DNA of 64,000 nucleotides from a virus. The stretch's first letter is position 1; the number at the start of each line of letters is the position of its first letter. Position numbers and translations under genes: made by a program. Below, piece after piece: positions 59,636-64,000 of the stretch. The DNA is taken from positions 1-64,000 of the IMG/VR virus record IMGVR_UViG_3300042555_002820; one strand, written 5' to 3'. A model generated the notes under the pieces. It saw only the letters and a list, made by a program, of their open reading frames with translations. It made no database searches and was not told where the DNA came from.

Positions 59636-60056
59636 GAGTAAATTAAAGGATTATATCTTTATTTTTGCCATTATATTACTTTTGGCATATATTTTCTTTT
59701 TGAAAGATAATTTTAAACATAAAGTTGAATCAACTAAAGAGGTTAATACATCACATCAAATTAACCAATTAAGAGATTCTATTAGTATACTAAGATTATC
59801 AAATAGAGAATTATTACTTTCATTTTTACAAAGAGAACGTGATTATCAAGATGAAACTATAATAAATTATGAGACAAATATTACAAAAGTCACTCCTTCT
59901 ATTGGTACTTATGTTGACCATGATAGGGACAGGATTTGGTCAGACTATACGTCCCAAGAGGATAGTGTTCCAAGGGGACACTGGGATATTCTTAACCAAA
60001 AGACAGGAGGGAGAAGTATTAAAGAGATTAGCGTTGAGGGATTCTTACAAAAGTGA
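59628..60056 (+). CDS. Candidate inner-membrane spanin
   Basis: A single N-terminal transmembrane segment (about residues 9-25) is followed by a periplasmic coiled coil (about 35-75) and a polar C-terminus. This is the layout of an inner-membrane spanin. The last 188 bases encode, in another frame, the start of the next protein, as in Rz/Rz1 pairs. Sequence similarity between spanins is poor, so the call rests on architecture. Confidence 0.5.
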   Translation: MNKSKLKDYIFIFAIILLLAYIFFLKDNFKHKVESTKEVNTSHQINQLRDSISILRLSNRELLLSFLQRERDYQDETIINYETNITKVTPSIGTYVDHDRDRIWSDYTSQEDSVPRGHWDILNQKTGGRSIKEISVEGFLQK

Positions 60057-60396
60057 GATAGACTCGATTTTCAAATACTCAAGTGATTGTACAGACGCTC
60101 TCTTATTATCAAGAGATGCGTTTTTTGGTTTATTTGATAACTACAAAGATTTGGAAGAAGAGGCGATGAATTCTGCATTAAAAAATCAGAATTTGGAAAG
60201 CCAATTAGAACAGGCTCAAGAAAAAATATCACAAGAACAAAAAAAGAAAGTCAGGTGGAAAAGGGCAACGGTAAGTACTAGTATTGTCGCTGTTGGAGCC
60301 GTAGCCGCGGTTGTTACTGGAGCGTGGTTACCTGCATTAGCCGTTGGAGCGGCAGTCGAGTTAGGTTATATTTTAACACCTAAAAAAAATAAATAA
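59869..60396 (+). CDS. Candidate partner spanin embedded in the upstream gene
   Basis: It starts within the 59628 gene in the +1 frame. It has a signal peptide (residues 1-25, ending GTGFGQ), a coiled coil (about 95-130) and a C-terminal hydrophobic segment (about 138-168) before a basic tail. It lacks a lipobox cysteine, so if it is a spanin it would be anchored by the C-terminal segment rather than by lipid. An alternative is an unrelated exported membrane protein. Confidence 0.45.
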   Translation: MRQILQKSLLLLVLMLTMIGTGFGQTIRPKRIVFQGDTGIFLTKRQEGEVLKRLALRDSYKSEIDSIFKYSSDCTDALLLSRDAFFGLFDNYKDLEEEAMNSALKNQNLESQLEQAQEKISQEQKKKVRWKRATVSTSIVAVGAVAAVVTGAWLPALAVGAAVELGYILTPKKNK

Positions 60397-60397
60397 T

Positions 60398-60428
60398 TTT
60401 GTGGGATTGGAGTTTTGTCGTATATTTG
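60398..60428 (+). promoter_or_regulatory. Bacteroidota-type promoter
   Basis: TTTG at 60398-60401 and TATATTTG at 60421-60428, spacer 19. It lies 18 bases before the ATG at 60447. Confidence 0.7.
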
Positions 60429-60446
60429 TACCACAAAACACCTAAT

Positions 60447-60869
60447 ATGTTAAAAAAGTTAATAATCCGCTACAAGTTATTTCTCAGAAAAATAAATAGA
60501 TTTACATCTATGGAATCTGAGTTATCGAAAGTTAACACAAGTCAATGTACATTTATTTGTCGTAAATTAATTCATGACAAAAATTCAGAATTGTTAATTG
60601 CGCCAATTTCTGAAAAGATGTATATTAAAAACCAAGAATTAGGTATATTCATAACTAAAGATGGACACGAGGTTACAATTACTAACCACACCTATAGTTA
60701 TTTCATTAAATTGAGCCCAAATCAATCCGAAAAGTTAAACAATTTCTTCTTTAAAGAAATGGAGATTAGGGCTAAGATTATGGAACGTGAATTAGAAGGT
60801 CAAATTAAACACTCTTTAGATAAGATATTCACAACTATAAGTTCGTATGAATCAAAGACCGTTGTTTAA
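60447..60869 (+). CDS. Hypothetical protein, 140 aa
   Basis: The start is set at ATG 60447 because an upstream TTG-initiated extension would overlap the promoter. The protein starts basic (MLKKLIIRYKLFLRKINRF) and has a central beta domain and a charged C-terminal helix. No family is recognised. Its 3' end overlaps the convergent gene by 18 bases. Confidence 0.6.
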   Translation: MLKKLIIRYKLFLRKINRFTSMESELSKVNTSQCTFICRKLIHDKNSELLIAPISEKMYIKNQELGIFITKDGHEVTITNHTYSYFIKLSPNQSEKLNNFFFKEMEIRAKIMERELEGQIKHSLDKIFTTISSYESKTVV

Positions 60870-61577
60870 AACCGTATTGATAAGTCTCTTGATTTGACTC
60901 TCAGTAAGTTTAATTTGTTCGTTTTGTTTTTTTGGTTTGTATGAAACCATAGTTGGTGAATTACCAGTTCCTGATTTTGGGTTACTTTTTTCGGCTTTTC
61001 TTTTTTGTTGACAAGCGGACCTTTTTTGAGCGTCTGTCATTTTAGAGGCAACACCCGCAGCTCTGCATTTTGGATAACCCTTAGAATCAGCATCAGGTCT
61101 ACCACAAGGCGGATGACCACCACCTTCTTTTTTACGACATATATTAACCCATGGACCCTTTGGTTGTTTACTTCCTTTAGGTTTCTTTTTAGTACCAAAC
61201 CATACCCCTAAATCCTCTAATACAGTACTTTCAGTAATCTCAATCCATTCATTAAGTTTACCAGGTGTTGGGTTAATTATATCTCCGTCATCGTCATTAA
61301 TAGTGGGATGATTTTTTTTATAGTTAGATATTTTATTGGATTTTTTTTCCATTTTTTTAATCTTTTTTTTAGGTTCATCCATGTGTCCGTCTAAACTATC
61401 ATAGTTTAACTCGGCATTGTCGTATTTTGAAACTTGAATTGAAAATGGGGATAATTGATTTTTATCAAATTTTTTTAATCCTGGTTGTAACGGTAAACTG
61501 TAAGAACCTCTACTACCACTTTCAGAAGTGGCCTCTTTTAAGTATTGTATAATTTTATTTTTTAAATCCATTAACAA
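60852..61577 (-). CDS. Cys-rich basic phage protein with C-terminal LTES helix
   Basis: The 241-residue protein has a helical start (a second ATG lies at 61571) and a polar linker. A conserved basic domain follows (GPWVNICRKKEGGGHPPCGR, then YPKCRAAGVASKM), resembling a phage domain of unknown function (I recall DUF6321 or similar). The last 20 residues (IKLTESQIKRLINTVLNNGL) copy the LTES helix seen at the N-termini of the 15403 and 58089 proteins, here at the C-terminus. A virion or DNA-associated role is inferred. Confidence 0.6.
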   Translation of the reverse strand: MLMDLKNKIIQYLKEATSESGSRGSYSLPLQPGLKKFDKNQLSPFSIQVSKYDNAELNYDSLDGHMDEPKKKIKKMEKKSNKISNYKKNHPTINDDDGDIINPTPGKLNEWIEITESTVLEDLGVWFGTKKKPKGSKQPKGPWVNICRKKEGGGHPPCGRPDADSKGYPKCRAAGVASKMTDAQKRSACQQKRKAEKSNPKSGTGNSPTMVSYKPKKQNEQIKLTESQIKRLINTVLNNGL

Positions 61578-61599
61578 TGTGTTTTTTATTGACTATAAT

Positions 61600-61608
61600 T
61601 ATAAATAT
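61600..61608 (-). promoter_or_regulatory. Late-type promoter motif, minus strand
   Basis: ATATTTATA on the minus strand, 22 bases before the start at 61577. Confidence 0.5.
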
Positions 61609-61622
61609 CTAATTACAGTAAA

Positions 61623-61862
61623 ATGGAAAATAGTGAAAACAAAGAATTTGGTAAATTATTTAACTCAGTTTCATTAATAAGTGAGGAACATTTGGAGTTA
61701 ATATTAACAACAATGTCTCAAAAAGAGGCAATTTATCTATTGGTACAAGCGGTTAAGCATGCCCATCATTTGGGTACTTATTCTATAGGAGAAACTGAGG
61801 TAATATCTAAAGCAATACGAGTTATTTCGAAAAGTACTGAAGAACCTACCGAAAATAGTTAA
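61623..61862 (+). CDS. Small hypothetical protein, 79 aa
   Basis: A small acidic helical protein with a HAHHLG segment (residues 46-51). No family is recognised. It is an isolated plus-strand gene between minus-strand genes, with only two bases separating its stop from the convergent gene. Confidence 0.55.
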   Translation: MENSENKEFGKLFNSVSLISEEHLELILTTMSQKEAIYLLVQAVKHAHHLGTYSIGETEVISKAIRVISKSTEEPTENS

Positions 61863-61864
61863 AC

Positions 61865-62518
61865 CTACGCAGTTGTTTGTGGGTTAACAGTAGACTGTAC
61901 TGGTTTCTGTTCAGGATATGCGTTACAAGCGGTATAAACAGAATCATCTCTAACTAACATATCATTTTTCATACAATTTCTAAGAGCGTCACATAGCGAT
62001 TGACTAGCAACACTTTTAGAAAATGGATTTATTGGATTGACAGCTCTACCTATCGTTCTACACATTTCTTTATCGGCCTTACCTTGTTGTTTAACTTTAT
62101 CCGCTTCTAATTTCGCCATTTCAATCGCCTGGGTGGCATCGTATTGTGTTTTAATGTCTTTGTTCAAATTGGATAAAGGAGATGTTGTTGGAATCTGAAG
62201 TTTAACATCTGTATTAGTTGGTAACTCCAATTTCACGTCTCTTGTTGCCATTGGGGTAATCGCTTCTTTACCTTTTTGAGATTGTTTTCTTTGTTCTATA
62301 TCACTAATCGCTTGAGTTATTGCTGAATAAGTCATTTTACCAAACTTACCGTCAGCACCTGTCTTACCTAAATCATGACCTAATTCAACTAGTTTATTCT
62401 GAACATCAATGAGAGTTACTGGTTTTTCCGCAGCTTGTTCTAAAACAATATTTTTTTGAGAGTATAAACTCACTATTTCATTTTTATCTTCTTCTGTTAA
62501 AATAAATCTTTTGTTCAT
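61865..62518 (-). CDS. Protein with N-terminal LTEEDK motif and peptidoglycan-binding-like domain
   Basis: The start (MNKRFILTEEDKNEIVSLYS) is shared in pattern with the next minus-strand gene. Residues about 35-75 (VQNKLVELGHDLGKTGADGK, FGKMTYSAI) look like a peptidoglycan-binding repeat. The rest is a Gln/Lys/Thr-rich linker and a Cys-containing C-terminal region. It may be a virion protein that touches the cell wall during DNA entry; this is inferred. Confidence 0.6.
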   Translation of the reverse strand: MNKRFILTEEDKNEIVSLYSQKNIVLEQAAEKPVTLIDVQNKLVELGHDLGKTGADGKFGKMTYSAITQAISDIEQRKQSQKGKEAITPMATRDVKLELPTNTDVKLQIPTTSPLSNLNKDIKTQYDATQAIEMAKLEADKVKQQGKADKEMCRTIGRAVNPINPFSKSVASQSLCDALRNCMKNDMLVRDDSVYTACNAYPEQKPVQSTVNPQTTA

Positions 62519-62528
62519 TTTTTTTATA

Positions 62529-63353
62529 TTATTGAGAGAGTTTATCCATTATCGCTTTTAATGTTTTTGGTCCTAAAATTCCATCAACTTTTTCCACCCC
62601 TACCTTAGTTTGTAAATCTTTAATTCTTGTAACATTTGGATTTTCTTGGCCACCTTTTAAACCACCAGTTCCATCTGTTTCTGTTTTGGTCTGAACTTTA
62701 AAAATTTCATCATTACAAGTATAGTTCATCATGGTTCCATCAGCAAGACGCTTACGACCATTATTAAAATAAGTTTCACCATTAATTGTATAAACTATAG
62801 AACCGGATGGATTTTTTACTTGTTTAGCGTTAGGATGATTAATAACACATTGGTAATTATTCCATTTTTCTAATTGGTCCCTATCCGCAACAACAAGTTG
62901 TTGTTCTTTATCTAATACCCCACATAAATCGTCAAAGGCTTTTTGAACCGCAGATTGAAAATTTTCCCCAAAGTATTGAATATTATCCTTATTAGTTCCA
63001 AACCTTTTTGAATCACAGTAATAATAAACATCTCCGGTTAAGTTCTCTAAAACTATACCAGTCAAGTCATCAACCAATTGATACGGAATACCCTTTGATA
63101 TTAAAAATTTAGAGGAACCTTTAACAAATTTAGTACCTTTGTTTAACTTTAATTCACGGTTCATAGTACCATCCGCTCGTTCCATTTCTAGGTAGTTATT
63201 CAAAATTAAAGTTTTAGCATTTAAATCCACCTCAACCCAATTTCCAGTACCGTATGATACCTCATTAATCAAATAATGATTTTTAGTTGCTGACTCGTGA
63301 AGACCTATTATTCTATTTTTTTCTTCTTCTGTTATTACAAATAAATTTTTCAT
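62529..63353 (-). CDS. Protein with N-terminal ITEEEK motif and C-terminal peptidoglycan-binding-like domain
   Basis: The start at 63353 (MKNLFVITEEEKNRIIGLHE) is chosen because the longer frame to 63389 would overlap the promoter motif at 63368-63376, and because it aligns with the start of the neighbouring gene. The middle is a beta-rich domain. The final 35 residues (IKDLQTKVGVEKVDGILGPK) fit a peptidoglycan-binding repeat. It probably accompanies the 61865 protein in the virion. Confidence 0.6.
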   Translation of the reverse strand: MKNLFVITEEEKNRIIGLHESATKNHYLINEVSYGTGNWVEVDLNAKTLILNNYLEMERADGTMNRELKLNKGTKFVKGSSKFLISKGIPYQLVDDLTGIVLENLTGDVYYYCDSKRFGTNKDNIQYFGENFQSAVQKAFDDLCGVLDKEQQLVVADRDQLEKWNNYQCVINHPNAKQVKNPSGSIVYTINGETYFNNGRKRLADGTMMNYTCNDEIFKVQTKTETDGTGGLKGGQENPNVTRIKDLQTKVGVEKVDGILGPKTLKAIMDKLSQ

Positions 63354-63367
63354 GAAAAATATTTTAT

Positions 63368-63376
63368 TATAAATAT
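63368..63376 (-). promoter_or_regulatory. Late-type promoter motif, minus strand
   Basis: ATATTTATA on the minus strand, 14 bases before the start at 63353. Confidence 0.5.
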
Positions 63377-63993
63377 CATAAATCCTCAAAATATTTCAAG
63401 TTGACTATTTGAAATTTGATGGTTCTTTTATATGTGTTTATTTCCCCACTACTTTCAACTTTCATATCGACAAAATATTCATTTGGTATTTTATCACGAG
63501 TATCAAATATGAAATAATATTCGTTTGGAGTTCTATTTAGTTTTGTCCAATCCTGTACTTGAACTTCGGTTTGACCTTCCCTAACATAAACTCGGTAATA
63601 AGCGTCAACGTTTGGTAATAGTTTTTGAGTGGTATAGGCTTGTTTTATTATAACACCTACTTTTCTAATGTCTGTATTATAAATCTTTTCATCTTGTTTT
63701 AATCCATAGAAATCAAATCCATATAATTTTGGGTCTTGAGATTTTGGTCCAATTTGGATTGATTTTTTCATCGGGTATACCGAAAAAGTGTTGGTCACAT
63801 CACCAATATCAAATCCATTTAAAATTAGATTTGTCCATTTGTCAGTAAACATACATGGAGTTTTATAACCGGCTAAAGGAGGTAATGTGATTTCATAAAC
63901 ACCCTTAGTTCTTCTACACGAAGTTAAACCTGTTAATCCAACAATACCTCTACCATAAGGGTCTAAAATTGATACAGTAGGATTGACATCCAA
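63376..63993 (-). CDS. Hypothetical beta-rich protein, possibly continuing past the window
   Basis: The frame is open to the right edge, so the start at 63993 may be internal. The visible 205 residues form beta-strand-rich domains with one CRR and one PCMF cysteine and no signal peptide. Sequence such as PNVDAYYRVYVREGQTEVQV suggests a virion base or fibre-like sandwich. No family is recognised. Confidence 0.55.
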   Translation of the reverse strand: MDVNPTVSILDPYGRGIVGLTGLTSCRRTKGVYEITLPPLAGYKTPCMFTDKWTNLILNGFDIGDVTNTFSVYPMKKSIQIGPKSQDPKLYGFDFYGLKQDEKIYNTDIRKVGVIIKQAYTTQKLLPNVDAYYRVYVREGQTEVQVQDWTKLNRTPNEYYFIFDTRDKIPNEYFVDMKVESSGEINTYKRTIKFQIVNLKYFEDL

Positions 63994-64000
63994 ATTTATT

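Overview
The window looks like part of a large, AT-rich tailed phage genome with a T4-like virion, infecting a Bacteroidota host. A T4-type head gene set is present in order: terminase large subunit (23986), portal (25783), prohead protease (29144), acidic scaffold (30219) and gp23-like capsid protein (31717). Host clues are TAnnTTTG promoters with a -33 TTG about 19-20 bases upstream, signal peptides ending in FSQ/YGQ, a type IX secretion sorting domain on a phage protein (4416-5444), and a tmRNA with a Bacteroidota-like Gly resume context. No integrase, repressor, CRISPR array or insertion sequence was seen.

Layout. 1-1500: end of an archaemetzincin-like protease gene, small genes and a reverse-strand holin-like gene. 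1500-2050: tRNA block with a tRNA-Leu(UAA) interrupted by a group I intron, a CAT tRNA and an anomalous tRNA-like element. 2067-4246: sugar-modification cassette. 4416-6759: T9SS-targeted lectin-like protein and small early-type genes. 6763-7821: about 1 kb of non-coding, strongly structured RNA with interspersed tRNAs. 7887-11233: secreted proteins, a cREC-domain protein and lysis genes. 11248-12480: three tandem promoters, an approximately 0.9 kb ornate RNA, an initiator tRNA-fMet and a terminator. 12998-13374 (minus): tmRNA. 13449-18132: metallopeptidase, ClpC-like unfoldase and KTSC protein. 18163-33582: virion morphogenesis. 33639-36739: structured RNA, secreted nuclease and secreted subtilase. 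36821-58082: two giant proteins (3998 and 2668 aa) and a propeller protein, probably fibres/adhesins. 58089-64000: small virion-associated proteins, an HNH nuclease and a candidate overlapping spanin pair.

Two promoter classes are visible. Host-like TAnnTTTG promoters precede small genes, RNA genes, the tmRNA and probably bS21; at four genes the -7 box ends only 4-5 bases before the ATG, implying leaderless mRNAs. A separate ATATTTATA motif, oriented with the gene, precedes most virion and lysis units and is a candidate phage late promoter.

The main theme is translation: the phage carries its own bS21 protein, an initiator tRNA, a tmRNA with an unusual tag, an intron-bearing tRNA-Leu, oddly expanded tRNA-like elements and two giant structured RNAs beside tRNAs. 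These RNAs resemble the GOLLD/ROOL type of phage RNA in size and setting, but class membership could not be tested here. All functional calls come from reading the sequence; no searches were run.
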